The notes: a model not told the origin generated them from the letters alone. DNA of 64,000 bases from Dallia pectoralis (GCA_029465975.1 CM055730.1:24550344-24614343), one strand, 5' to 3'. Counted from the stretch's first letter, positions 28,070 to 40,093 are shown. Made by a program: numbers and translations.

Positions 28070-29310
28070 TTTTAATGTTGTTAATTTAAATTAAAAGTTA
28101 AAGTTCTGGTCAATTATTCTCTCTTTTTTAGGTGTAAAGGGGGGCGCGACCAAAAATGTTCGAGAACCACTGACTAATCCTAATCTCTTCTATAGTTAGT
28201 TATTATAAAAACGTTGCAGGGAGTGCTCTGTAAATTAAATGTAAAATATAACTAATGCATATGCTATTTAAAATACTGCAGGCTAGTAGTCTATGCTAGA
28301 GATGTGACGTGTTCTGTACCGTGTCAGGCATGCTACATATATTGCCTCATCTTGTCTTTTTTGCATGTCTTACAAACATTACATAACTAAAATCATTTAA
28401 TTTTTATATTAAAAGAACCTTATTAATGAATTATTAGTAGCCTAGTGTCTCAGCAAATTGTCATTGTCACATAGCTCTTCATGACTCGACCCACTGAAGC
28501 AGCAGTTTAAATTAAACCCAGACTTCAGCGAACATCAAATAACTTTTGTCTGGTTAATACTTTTAAAGACAATTTGCCTTGGCCAATGGCCATAATGTCA
28601 AATCAATGAATGAAGAAATCAAGAATGAATGTGATTCTGATAACACACATTTATTAAAACACAGAAGAACAAGAAAACGGGAACAACACTCAGACCGAAA
28701 CTGGGGATTTACATTTCACTTAAATTAGCAGCACAATTAACTTTTTTTGTCGTGCAAACCATAGCAAAGGCTAGATAATAAATTATGTTATTGAAAATCG
28801 TAAAGGGCTCATGAACTACACGAATGAAGGTTTAAAAAACAATATGCATGCAAAATCAAAATTGAATAGGTTTGTAATGGATTGCGCAACGTGCGTATAA
28901 TTCTAATAATCACCATAGACCATGTTTACATTTCGATGTTTCTGGCCAGAAACACAAACATATTAACCTTTTCTGGTTTTAATAAGCTGCGGATTGGAGT
29001 GACTACACTACCCGCTGTGCTGAAGAATCTGCTCTGATGGAGTACTGGTTGCACATATGCACAGATATTTCCGTGCTAATCTTGCCATTAGGGGAAATCT
29101 TTTTTCGTTCGTTTTCCACCAAGTCAGTGGGTCCTCTTTCCCATCAATGGCCATTGTCACTAGTTAGGTTAGTAAAATAACGAAAATATTTTTTTTATGT
29201 AGAAATAGTATATGTAAACCCCCCCGCTGACGATATCATCGTCCATCACAATGTTTTACTGCCAACATCGGCAACTGCCAATTAAGTGGACATCGCCCAA
29301 CCCTAGTTGT
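28070..29310. mobile_element. Inserted DNA-transposon material splitting the copia RT from RNase H
   Basis: The segment replaces the central RT/connection part of the polyprotein. One edge (28130-28173) has 'ggggcgcgaccaaaaatgttcgagaaccactg', complement of the CAGTGGTTCTC...-type hAT end. The other edge (29290-29310) has 'gacatcgcccaaccctag', complement of a TAGGGTTGGGCGATGTC end. At least two elements are therefore involved; their inner borders are unclear. Confidence 0.55.
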
Positions 29311-29828
29311 CTCACTGCCAATCTGTTTTCTGTACACACAGTGGTCGGATAGAGTTCTCACAAAATTGTTTTGTACTAAATAATCATTTAGGAGTTTGTA
29401 CCAATTTCGTCCAGATTGTATTAGGCCGTAAAGGGATTTATTAATTTACATACTAGTTTCTCCCATGTCTCTGATGTCTTTTCAAAACCCTCTGGTTATT
29501 CAGAAAAGATTTCTGCATCTATTGGAGCATGTAAGTATGCTGCTTTGACATCCATTCGATGTACAATTAGGTCATTTTGTGCTGCTACCTGGATCAATGC
29601 TCGTACCGATGTGAGGTTTGCTGTAGGAGCAAACGTTTCGTTGTAGTCTATGCCTTCGATCTGACTATATCCTTTAGCCACATATCTAGCTTTGAGGATT
29701 TTCCCCCCTTCGGCATTTTCCTTAACGGCATACACACATTTTCCCCCCACTGTGTTTTTACCTTTAGGTAAAGATGTCAGTTCAAACGTGTCACTATCCT
29801 TAAGTTACTCAAATTCTTCCTTCATAGT
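29311..29828 (-). pseudogene. copia reverse transcriptase, N-terminal part
   Basis: The minus strand encodes ARYVAKGYSQIEGIDYNETFAP, SVRALIQVAAQND and HRMDVKAAYLHAPIDAEI, which contains the first catalytic aspartate region. It continues down to about 29311 with small frame breaks (QSGRNWYKLLNDYL). The catalytic YVDD box is missing, removed or displaced by the insertion below 29310. Confidence 0.9.
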
Positions 29829-30283
29829 AGTGGTGCAGGATATTGACAAAATGTGATATTGCGATATTGATCGATATTAATTTCGATATTCTTAAACATA
29901 TGTAAAAACACAAAAGTTATGGGGAAATGCCTCAAAATAGGTTAATATATAAACAAAATCAATTGTGGCGTTTGCACTCATCCTATAGTGGCATGTGGTG
30001 GTTTTTAAGATGGGAAAATAGGTTGGTTGTATTTCCTCTTGCCTGGTGTATCACCATACCGTATGTTTTGCAGAGTACAACAGATTGAGCGACATTAGTT
30101 TGCTTAAACTTTTCTCTAGCTTCTCTACTTGCTTTTTCTCGCTTTGTCTGGGTGTCTCTATGTCTCTTCACTCACGTAGTCGGAGTTAACACATACGTCA
30201 CGTGTTCCATAGGGTCTGTTTGTTTAGTGGACACGTTCGCTCACGCTTGCATGTGACAGGGCAACTGATCAATCATAGCGCGT
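29829..30283 (-). mobile_element. Truncated hAT element with BED-finger remnant, inside copia
   Basis: The left end 'gcaggatattgacaaaatgtgatattgcg' and interior match 10052-10627. The minus strand at 30171-29983 encodes a decayed BED finger (GNTTNLFSHLKNHH, with one metal-binding Cys doubtful). The right terminal repeat is missing. The copia coding sequence resumes on both sides (KEEFE on one, SPEWERAM on the other). Confidence 0.85.
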
Positions 30284-30368
30284 TCCCACTCTGGCGACTT
30301 AGGTGACGTCATGGCTTCTTTAAAGGTTTGTGGAATTCCACATGCCATCCTGTAACAATAGTCACTAG
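30284..30368 (-). pseudogene. copia polyprotein fragment between two hAT insertions
   Basis: The minus strand encodes MACGIPQTFKEAMTSPKSPEW, the linker just before the RT core. It joins in sense with both flanking copia pieces. Confidence 0.85.
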
Positions 30369-31044
30369 TAGGGCTGCACGATATTAGAAAAAAATTACAT
30401 TGCTGATATTTTTCCCCCAATGATATATATTGCGATATTGCGAGCCATCAATCCAGGCTAAAGTCAATAATTACCATTCCATCAGACCGTACCGTCAGAC
30501 TCATGTAAAGCTCTGTTGTCCTGATGGACCATAAGTCTGTTGTAGTTGCATAGTATTCCACGTGTGACAGCTCTGCCTCAGTCTTAGATTAGCATTTTCC
30601 ATACAGCTCTAATATGTGCAGGATGGCATAACATACCGCATGTCATTTATATGTCCGGGATGGTATAACATACTGTCAAGGGTTCGGATAATTTTCTTTA
30701 ATCCCTCTTTGGTGACGGAGTTTAATGTCAATATATCTTTAGCGATATAAAACGTTATTGTTACGTTGTGGTGCCGTTTTAAGTGATCAGACAAATTGGT
30801 GGTGTTTCCTTGTTTTGTGGCCACAACTTTAACACACGATAACAAACGATCAGGAACAACAAAAACATATTGTTTAACGTTAGTGAATGTTTTGAGCACT
30901 CTCATTGGAATGTACACTGTATCCAGTTCTCTTAATACATTCATGGTGCTACCGTTCTCTTAATACATTTATGGGTGCTATACTTCTTCACATCGCATGT
31001 TCCGTCGCGATGTCAATGCTAAAACAGAATATCGTTCAGCCCTA
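30369..31044 (-). mobile_element. hAT (ZBED-like) deletion derivative with perfect 8-bp TSD
   Basis: Ends TAGGGCTGCACGATATT and AATATCGTTCAGCCCTA are flanked by GTCACTAG at 30361-30368 and 31045-31052. On the minus strand 30944-30609 encodes a damaged BED finger (KQGNTTNLSDHLKRHH) joined by deletion to a transposase piece (IAKDILTLNSVTKEGLKKII). It is inserted in the copia element. Confidence 0.95.
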
Positions 31045-31052
31045 GTCACTAG

Positions 31053-32035
31053 TTGCATGAGTTAAATCACTGTCTACAACATCTGGTAGATAATCATCCA
31101 AGTATTTTGGGGGTCTCCCATGTGTTTTTGGGTAATGTGAATTTTGTTTCGGACTAAGTTTTACATCTGGACTGTGTTCTTCCTCACCTCTGACTACATT
31201 TTCTGTATTTTTCATTTGTTGTGGCATTTCACTTTTTTCTGCCTCTACACTCTTCTCGTTCCCACCTGTGATCTGATTTTCTGTGTCGTTCCCTCTCTGT
31301 GTCAATTGAGTCGTGATTGTACTACCACGCTCACAGCTCTCATATCCTTGTGTTTCTGAGTCACATTCATCTGTTTGCGTTTGCTGGTCAACGCTGTTCT
31401 TTCTTATGGATGTGACCAGTCTGTGCTTTGACACCTTTTCAGTGTGTGGATCATATACCAGGCAGGCCGGGCTATTCTTACTGTATCCAGAAATATGCCC
31501 TTCTCACCCCTGGGGTCTAGTTTCTTATGGTTGTGATTGTATGCATAACATACTGATCCAAAAACCCACATTTTTTAAAGGTTTAGCTTTCTCCCTGTTA
31601 ACATGCAGTAAGGGGAGTTTTTAGTCATTGTAACATCCATTTTGAATGTGAAAAGCATTTTGAACTGCATAGGGCCACAGTAATTTTGGTAGTCCCTTCT
31701 TTAATAATAAACACCTTCCTATTTCAAAAAGGGTCCTCCACTGTCTTTCTGCTGTGCCGTTTTGGTGTGGAGAGTAAGGGGATGATGTTTCATGCCTTAT
31801 ACCTGCATCCCTTAGAAGTGACTGAAAGGCATTGCTTGTGTATTCTGTGCCATTATCTGATCTGATACACTTGACTTTACCATATGGTGCACTGTCTGTT
31901 TGGTTGCTACTGTTGTCACTCTTGTTTTTAAGAAAATAAACAGACACTGCCCCAAAAAAATCTTCTGAATAGAATTGCATACTTAAATCCCTCTTGACTT
32001 ATTGGTTCAATTGGACCTGCTAAATCAGTGTGTAC
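31053..32035 (-). pseudogene. copia integrase core and C-terminal linker
   Basis: Read downward from 32035: HTDLAGPIEP start of the integrase core, then VKCIRSDNGTEYTSNAF (catalytic D) and SSPYSPHQNGTAERQWRTL (catalytic E), then LLWPYAVQNA. A charged linker follows (31434-31053) ending in GRPPKYLDDYLPDV. Integrase would insert the cDNA into the genome. Small frame breaks lie at about 31435-31620. The element is cut at 32035 by another transposon, so gag, protease and the 5' LTR are absent. Confidence 0.92.
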
Positions 32036-32150
32036 TAGGGGTGTGACGATAACCGCATCACCGCAATACCGCAGTAATGAGATGCCTACCGCGGTGCGAG
32101 GTCATCACTGCGCATTATATTTTTTTATCTGAAAGTTACAGGACTGCATA
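32036..32150 (+). mobile_element. End fragment of another hAT family (TAGGGGTGTGACGATAACC)
   Basis: It begins exactly where the copia integrase reading stops. The TAGGGGTGTGACGATAACCGC start with repeated 'accgc' is typical of a fish hAT family. I could not find the opposite end. Confidence 0.55.
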
Positions 32151-32839
32151 TGGTGTGTGATTTGAACTATTAAACTTTGCTTATAATTTACTTTTTCCAC
32201 GAGTCCTATGTTCAAGGGCTTCTGGGGAAAAACACGCTTCCTGTGCAAGGGAGGGACAGTCCATTAAACCTATGGGGGATTTTTTTTGTGTGTGTCTGAT
32301 TTTTAATTAACACTAGGAGCGATGAGGCTCAGATAGGGTCGTTGTTCGCGGTTTTGGGTCATATGACCCATCCGTTGGTTTGAATGGGAGAATGTTGTGG
32401 ACACGCAATGACACACAATGACCAGCAGATGGTGCATCTTGGTTATCTTTGCTTCAGAAGGACCGGGCTGTTGTAAAATCAAGGTGGCGAAAATGTTAAA
32501 ACCTCCTGGCAAATGAATAGATGGCCTAAAAGTGTCCACTATTATTTAATAAGTGCACATAGATTTAGGCTTTTATGGTAACATATTACCACTCTAATTA
32601 TTTTTAATTAAACCAATTAATCTTAAAAAATAATCATTTTTTGACAGGAAATAAAATTTTACTTTATAAAACCACTGAAGTAATGGATTCTATAATAAAC
32701 TGTAAAAATAATTGTAACCAATAAAGACCAGCATTTCAAGGGATTATTGTTGCGCGACTGTTAACTCCAACTGTCTGATTTATTGCGCTCAATGCATTCG
32801 GGCTGAAGTATTTAATTCCTATGTTACCCATACCCACAT
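32151..32839. other. No gene seen
   Basis: Non-coding. 'gggtcatatgaccc' at 32355 is a 14-bp perfect palindrome, otherwise unremarkable. Confidence 0.45.
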
Positions 32840-34560
32840 AAAATAAGTCACTTAATTTGGTTTAATTTAAAGTGATTAGTGTGCGTTTGAGGGAAACAAT
32901 TTTCAATGGCCTTACAGAATCGAATTAGCTGTTTGAGCATTCAGTTTGTTCCTGTCGCATGGGGAAGGAAAGTATTCACCTGCAGTTTGTCAGTGTCAGC
33001 ACACACATTTAAGGTTACTTAAAAATGTATGTTTATTTATTAAATTCCTATATTACAATATGTATATGTATATTGCGATGACACTTTATCAATTCAAAGT
33101 ATGCATAGTTCTGTGGGAAACCCCCCCCCCCGGCTGTGAGAGGCGTGGTTCATCCGCTGGAACTGACATGTTCATGTTTTCAGGGCAGCAATTCATTATG
33201 AGTCAAACGCTATTTATTGCGTTCCAAAAGCCATTTCTCCAACACACATTATCCGATTTACCTCCATTCAAAGCATGGATGATTCCAACCGTACCAAACA
33301 ACATGACTCCGTGGGCACGGAGTCTTTGTGCAGCATAATTTAAAACATTACTATAACACTCTGGGACCCGTTTCTCCCGCCGGCAGTTTCAGATTTACTC
33401 CTTTCCAATTTTCCCTAATTCTGTGTAAACTCACCTTTCCAATGATACCAACCACGCCATAGTGCGACGCACTCATTTTTAGAAAATCAGCCGTTCAGAA
33501 AAGTTGGCCACATTGGAAATTAGAGTAACCACACTAAATTATTTTTAGTCAGGCAAACAGCCACAAAACGACAAGCACGTATATTTAGGTCTTTATGGTG
33601 CCATAATACCACACAAATAATTTTAAATTAACGAAAATTAACTTGTTAGACATGATTGAGTTAATATGATATGAAGTATTTAATTCATGTGACGCACATG
33701 AGAAATGTATGGTTTACCCACACAGACACAACCTAAAAGTATTTATCATAATCTGTAATGTCCGTTCAAATCAATAATGAGCAAAACGTACATCTCGCAT
33801 TCAATACCAAATACCTTGTTGTAATAATATAATACGGACTCGTGCATTGTCGGCATTTGACAGGAAGCTCTCTGAATACAGCATGCTTTGGTTGGGGACA
33901 ATAATCCTATTCGAAGAGGCGCATTCATGTAACTCACTTATTTTGGCCCAGATAACACTAACTATATGAAGCAATTATCCCACGTAATCAAGTCTGAGAG
34001 AAATGTATGTTATACATATGTAAATACATTTGCTTTTAACCAACAACCAACGTGGAAATAGAACAGAAAACAGTACAACGCATTTTGTAATAATTCTATA
34101 CAGCGTTCTAACATATACCCACACAAAGACACGGTCTAAGTATTTATCATCTCCCTTTCTTAAAGAAAATTTAGGTCACTGGCTGGCCAGTTCCATTGTT
34201 TCCCTCTATCGCGCATTCACATGTAAATCATAAAGACACTGCCCCCACATAAAATAGCCTGAAGTTAGTACCCGGCAGCTATTATCATATTATACTGTGA
34301 GACTTTGGAACTGACGGATGAGTTTGGAGAACATTTGAGAAAATAACTATTTCGTTTTGTGCAAATCGGTTTAGTTTTTCTTATGGTTGGATGATTTCGC
34401 GAACTCAGTTCTAAGATATGGAAGTCTTATTGGGTGTGAGCGGATTGCATTGTAAGATATAGAGGAGTCTGTTGTTGGGGGTGTGGGGCAAACGGATTGC
34501 ATTGTAAATGGTCGGGATTTGCATGTGAATGAAGCCTAAAGACCGACGTCTCTAAACTTG
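32840..34560. repeat. Copy A of an old ~1.7-kb duplication
   Basis: Shared landmarks with copy B in the same order are 'gctgtgagaggcgtggttcatccgctggaact' (33134), 'acacacattatccgattta' (33240) and 'tcaataatgagcaaaacgt' (33771). Copies are roughly 75-85% identical in these blocks. Confidence 0.75.
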
Positions 34561-34599
34561 CTGAACTCATTTATATTTAGAAATTTCTAGCCAACAAAC

Positions 34600-36330
34600 A
34601 GCCTGCGCCCGCTGGCGTTGCGTTTAGTAATTAAAATCAATGTACAATGTTCAGCCTTGACTTTCCATGACTATAACGTCGGCTGGGGAAGGAAGTAAAT
34701 CCGCATCAGCAGTTTTGTCAATGTCAGCCCACAAATATAAGGTAACTTTTAAATTAAATTATCTAATACAAAAATATGCCTGTATACCTATGTGAATTCC
34801 AATGACACGTTATATCCGATTCACTCCATTCAAAGTATGCGTAATTCTGTGGGAATCCCCCTATCCTTCCAACCATTCGGCTGTGAGAGGCGTGGTTCAT
34901 CCGCTGGAACTCCGACTATATGGTCTCTGTTTCCAGCGCAGCCAGTCATTGTGGGCTCGGTTGTACTGCCCACGTTCAATAAGCCATATCTCCGGCACAC
35001 ATTATCTGATTTACTCCATTCAAAGCATGGGTGATTCTGTGGGACCTCCTCTATCCAATGGTACCAGGCACGACTCGGTGGCTAGCAGAGTCTAACGAAT
35101 AAACATCAGTGTTGATATAGCCTACAAGAGTCTTCAACAAAGTATTGTTGTGCATCGAAATGAAAAGAAGATAAACATCAATATGCTTACAACATTTTGT
35201 ATATTACTATCTACCCCTTAGTATAATGTATATTGTTCTATTCATGTTTTATTTATGCACCTTCCTGCCAATGTAAATTCCGTGTCTGATACACACATTC
35301 ATGCCGAACAAACACTTTTCTGAATAAATAAAACTTTCCTAAATATTCAGTTCACGTTTTACATTTGACTAGTGTATAAAATGAGATTATATACCATCCA
35401 GCTACTATATACTTAAAATATGTCAACTAAAAGTTGGTAATAAGAATGTAATGCCCGTTCAAGTCAATGATGAGCAAAACGTCCAACTCGCATTCAATAC
35501 TAAGTGCCTTGTTGTAACTCCGATATAACTTTATTTTAGCAAATCATGAATATAATGACACAAACATAGCTGAAGGAAAGACAATATACCAACTTTGACA
35601 ATGTGGTGGAGGACGTGGTCAATTATTATTTTAATTTCTTGAAAAGTTACGGTGGGTGTCCAAGATAGGTTTCCGTATTTCAACAATATAGGACGTTGCT
35701 TCGGCTACATCGATATCAAATTAGTTTAATATTATCAATGCAATGCAATAATGCATTATAACCGAATATATCTTGAATAAACGCATAGAGTGTTTCAACT
35801 TCACATAAAAAGTTCTTGTTATTGATTTGCCTTGATGTTTCGATGGCGATGCAACAGGACGATATTCAAGTCAGAAAATTTACCGCATTTACTTCAATAT
35901 TATAGTCTGCAATACATCTAAATTAATTTGGTTTAATTTAAAATAATCAGTGTGATAATATCGGTGAACAATATTAATTTGCAGTCTATATTAGTCTATG
36001 TAAGTTGCAGCTCTTTTCACACGTACATCGTATACTATATATATATACTTTACATAGCCTAATATTGTTTATGTATCAACTATTATTAATTGCCTATTGT
36101 TTCAGTAGGCCATTATTATTTGAAAATCATCTTTGAAAGTGAAATATTCTTAGCTGTGAAACATAGCCTATAAGTTTGTTGTTCAGAACTTCCCTGATGC
36201 CGCTTCGTTATACAAAAGCAACAGGATTATATTCATGTCATTCATGTTAACTCAAAATTGTCTACAATAAGTAAACATTTATTTGGTTTAATTTAAAATA
36301 ATCATTGTGTTTGTATAATATCACGTTGCA
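34600..36330. repeat. Copy B of the old ~1.7-kb duplication
   Basis: Landmarks lie at 34880, 34995 and 35465, offset about 1.69-1.75 kb from copy A. A ~60-bp submotif ('ctccattcaaagyatg...attctgtggga') recurs at least five times across both copies. 'tttggtttaatttaaaataatcagtgtg' recurs at about 32857, 35928 and 36281. Confidence 0.75.
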
Positions 36331-36419
36331 TGATATTCACTTGCAGAAAATGCGACTTGGTTTCGGTGTTTCAAGCGCCACCTGGTGACAGAAAACAACA
36401 TATACTGGTGAAAAAAAAT

Positions 36420-36445
36420 ACAACCAAGATGGCGGATAGCCACTT
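36420..36445. promoter_or_regulatory. YY1-type motif (AAGATGGCGG)
   Basis: 'accaagatggcgg' at 36424-36436 is a strong YY1/initiator match, often found at vertebrate transcription starts. GC content rises from here to the gap at 36832. No gene was identified next to it. Confidence 0.35.
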
Positions 36446-36744
36446 AGCACGTAACTTCGGCAAAATAGCTTTAAATTCGCATTTCCAGTGATTATTTTAA
36501 CAGGAAAAGAAACAGGGGGATAAAGCATGCATATCTAGGAGCATATCTAAAAGGATTTTTCTGTAAGTTAATAGAGTGCCGCAAAAAGATTTTTTTACGT
36601 GCCTCTATATGCGCTACGAGCACTCCATCGGAGCGTGTATTCATTGCGGCTGGCAACATCGTCACGCCGTTAAGATCGATGTTGGTTTTCCTGTATTCAT
36701 TTCCATTACAAGCATGCGTTCTTGAGTGTGTGACGTGGCCGCCG

Positions 36745-36800
36745 GGGATTTTGTGTGTGTGTGGGGGCGGGGGGGGGGATGGGTGCAGGGGGTGGTCGGT
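36745..36800 (+). other. G-rich tract next to an assembly gap
   Basis: A GT run is followed by runs of 5, 10, 3, 5 and 2 G separated by one to three bases ('gtgggggcgggggggggg', 'gatgggtgcaggggg'). It fits the G-quadruplex pattern and probably stopped sequencing or assembly. Confidence 0.8.
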
Positions 36801-36831
36801 TAACCGCCAAATCGCGATTCTTGTTGCTTCA

Positions 36832-37331
36832 NNNNNNNNNNNNNNNNNNNNNNNNNNNNNNNNNNNNNNNNNNNNNNNNNNNNNNNNNNNNNNNNNNNNN
36901 NNNNNNNNNNNNNNNNNNNNNNNNNNNNNNNNNNNNNNNNNNNNNNNNNNNNNNNNNNNNNNNNNNNNNNNNNNNNNNNNNNNNNNNNNNNNNNNNNNNN
37001 NNNNNNNNNNNNNNNNNNNNNNNNNNNNNNNNNNNNNNNNNNNNNNNNNNNNNNNNNNNNNNNNNNNNNNNNNNNNNNNNNNNNNNNNNNNNNNNNNNNN
37101 NNNNNNNNNNNNNNNNNNNNNNNNNNNNNNNNNNNNNNNNNNNNNNNNNNNNNNNNNNNNNNNNNNNNNNNNNNNNNNNNNNNNNNNNNNNNNNNNNNNN
37201 NNNNNNNNNNNNNNNNNNNNNNNNNNNNNNNNNNNNNNNNNNNNNNNNNNNNNNNNNNNNNNNNNNNNNNNNNNNNNNNNNNNNNNNNNNNNNNNNNNNN
37301 NNNNNNNNNNNNNNNNNNNNNNNNNNNNNNN
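36832..37331. other. Assembly gap, exactly 500 N
   Basis: A run of exactly 500 N, the conventional placeholder for a gap of unknown length. Confidence 0.99.
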
Positions 37332-37916
37332 TAATATTACTCAGTACTTGTATAATTACACTGTTATAATGACACCTTAAAATAAATACATATAATTAAA
37401 ATAAAACTATAAATACAGTTATCTATATACAGACATGAATTACACCCAGAAATTCATGTGTATATACAACACAGTTAACTCAACCAATTTCACGGAGAAT
37501 GGGTGTTTGTACATTTGTAAGACACACACACACTTTAAGTATCTTGTTTATATTTTGTTTGAATGTTATATTTTGGTATGGAATGTGGCCCAAAATGTGA
37601 AACAATTTCAGTCGCTGAATTGAACGCTCCACAGCTTTTGAAATGAATCTGTTATTGTTCACTTCCTCCTGCGTAAATTGTCCATTAACGAGGAAAGACG
37701 GGATATTCAGGGAAACTCCTTATGTCAAAATGTCCCGAATTGTGAAGCCCTTTTGTCTGCCATAACCATATCGCCATATTTTTAACTCCGATCTATTTAA
37801 ACAACACGGGACACAGCACTGCGGCATGTTAAAACTCGGGCGAAAGCGGTAGGTAGGTAGAGAGGACCCGGAAACAGTATTATCGGAGAGTGGTTACGTC
37901 ACGACTTAACAACCGA
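37332..37916. other. No gene seen
   Basis: AT-rich then moderately GC-rich non-coding DNA. Short frames only. Confidence 0.45.
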
Positions 37917-38647
37917 ATAGGCATGTAACCTGCTTAATAGGCAGGTTACATACTGTGTAATAGGCAGGTTACATGCTGTTTAATAGTCAGGTTTTTATGC
38001 TGTTTAATAGGCAGGTTATTATGGAGTGTAATAGGCAGGTTACAATGCCGGTGAGTAGGCAGGTTACATGCTGTTTAATAGGCAGGTTACATTCTGTTTA
38101 ATAGGCAGGTTACATGCTGTTTATTAGGCAGGTTGCATGCTGTTTAATAGGCAGGTTACATGCTGTATAATAGGCAGGTTACATGCAGTACTATAGGCAG
38201 GTTATTATGGAGTTTAATAGGCATGTTACATGCTGTTTAATAGGCAGGTTACATGCTGTTTAATAGGCAGGTTACATGCTGTTTAATAGGCAGGTTACAT
38301 GCTGTTTAATAGGCAGGTTGCATGCTGTTTAATAGGCAGGTTGCATGCTGTTTAATGGGCAGGTTACATGCTGTTTAATAGGCAGGTTACATGCTGTTTA
38401 ATAGGCAGGTTTTATGCTGTTTAATAGGCAGGTTACATGCTGTTTAATAGGCAGGTTATTATGCTGTTTTATAGGCAGGTTACATGCTGTTTATTAGGCA
38501 GGTTGCATGCTGTTTAATATGCAGGTTGCATGCTGTTTAATGGGCAGGTTACATGCTGTTTAATTTTCTGGTTACTATGCTGTTTAATAGGCAGGTTACT
38601 ATGTTGGTTAATATTCTGGTTAATAGGCTGGTTACTATGCTAGTTAA
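37917..38647 (+). repeat. 23-bp minisatellite, about 31 copies
   Basis: The unit is close to AATAGGCAGGTTACATGCTGTTT. Most units are exact; variants with 'attatg' or 'gcatg' and a decayed right end occur. A diverged inverted relative lies at 17157-17283. Confidence 0.95.
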
Positions 38648-39101
38648 AAGTAGGGATGCACGATATTCGTTTTTGGCCGATGTCTGATATGCCGATAATG
38701 TTAAACTCGTTTTGGCCGATATTGATGCCGATATACTTGTAGAAGAATAAATTATATGCCAGTGCCACATTTTATTTTTAAGTTCAGACTTCAAACGTCA
38801 GTCCTTAGGAGTAAAATGAATAAAAATACATTTTCAAATTATTTACGTAATTCACGTAGCACGACATGCACTCATTCTCTTTCTATTTTCCATTTCCTAA
38901 ACATATTATCAAATGCAATTGCAACTGCTGTGTGAGAACCGGAGCACTTCGGTGAGTGTAGTCTATCCACTGGGCAGTGGGGCTCAACATGCTAACAGGA
39001 CTGGTAAAGCTAATGTGACTAGCGCCGGCGAGGAGTTTTTCAATGTGACTGTCGACTACACTCTGGAGTCCAGGTAATGCAATATCAGTAGTGACTGCTA
39101 A

Positions 39102-40093
39102 TAGGGCTGTTCAATTAATCGAATTTTCAATTCGATTTCGCATCCTAACGATTATGCAAACAGTATAATCGAGAAATATCGATTATTTTCCACATTACGT
39201 TTTGCAAGTAAACTGTTTTTTTGTCCCGTGGTCAAATGACGCGCACTTTCGCTAGTTCTAGAAGGCTAAACTCACTCAGCCAACACTGCCAGCAAGGTGT
39301 CTGGTGGTGTCATTTAAAAAAATCAACGTGAGTGAAGATGGCAGAGGGCGAAAAGCATAATTTGGTGAACAAAAAGGGCACAGTAATTTCCGTTGTATGG
39401 CAAATGTTCGGATTTGCGCAATCCGACGTGGAGCAGAAACAAGTAATATGCAACATTTGCTTCACAGTGGTGTCTGCACCAGTAGGTAATACCACAAATC
39501 TTTTCAACCATCTAAAAATTAACCACAAAGTCACCTATGACAAACAAAAAGTAAAAAATCTAAATGAGAAGAGGAGGGCAACAACCCCAACTGCAACACC
39601 GTTGTCAATGGAAGACACATTTTATAGTGCTACATTTTGTCAGTATAACAAATTAACAGACGCGGTGGCACACTTTCTGGCCAAAGACATGTGCCCCATT
39701 ACCGAACAATTTTTATTTTATCATGACTGACTGAAATTTGTTAAATTTATTTTGACAAAATGTTCAATGCATGTTTAAGACCTGTCAGTATATTAGAAAT
39801 ATATACAAATATATTTTGATCTAATTTATTTATGTTTTCTTTTTTGATTTGTATTATATTTATTACAACTTTATAAAAGATTGTGAAAGAGCGCTGCAAC
39901 AGTTATTATTTAACACTATATAAAAGTTAGAAAATATTTTTGTATTATTTATACTAAATCTAAAAAGTGTTTTTCAGTTCAAGGAGTTTGCATTGTTGTT
40001 TTGTTTTTAGTTTAATAAATGCAACATTGTTCCAAAATTAATGAGTAATCGTTTTAAATAATCGTGATTTTTTTCCATAATCGAGCAGCCCTA
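39102..40093 (+). mobile_element. hAT deletion derivative nested in another hAT
   Basis: It begins TAGGGCTGTTCAATTAATCG and ends ATAATCGAGCAGCCCTA. The flanks ACTGCTAA (39094-39101) and ACGGCTAA (40094-40101) form an 8-bp TSD with one mismatch. It carries an intact BED-finger ORF. Confidence 0.92.
39332..39730 (+). CDS. BED zinc-finger protein from a shortened hAT transposase
   Basis: An open 132-codon frame. Residues about 20-65 form a BED zinc finger: SVVWQMFGF, CNICFTVV and GNTTNLFNHLKINH supply the expected aromatic residues, Cys pair and His pair. After a Lys-rich stretch, a short transposase piece (LTDAVAHFLAKDMCPI) is joined by deletion and the rest of the catalytic domain is missing. 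BED fingers bind DNA, so if expressed it could bind hAT ends without cutting (inference). The next in-frame Met (MAEGEKHNL, residue 3) is the usual family start. Expression is unknown. Confidence 0.7.
   Translation: MKMAEGEKHNLVNKKGTVISVVWQMFGFAQSDVEQKQVICNICFTVVSAPVGNTTNLFNHLKINHKVTYDKQKVKNLNEKRRATTPTATPLSMEDTFYSATFCQYNKLTDAVAHFLAKDMCPITEQFLFYHD

Noticed and set aside
36679..37380. Long reading frames across N runs (also 55270-55902, 55337-55894)
   Set aside because: Most of their length is unknown sequence; the codons on either side do not encode a recognised protein. Only the minus-strand BEL/Pao part beside the second gap is kept.
37917..38647. Regular array as a CRISPR-like structure
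   Set aside because: A 23-bp head-to-tail minisatellite without spacers, in a vertebrate genome.
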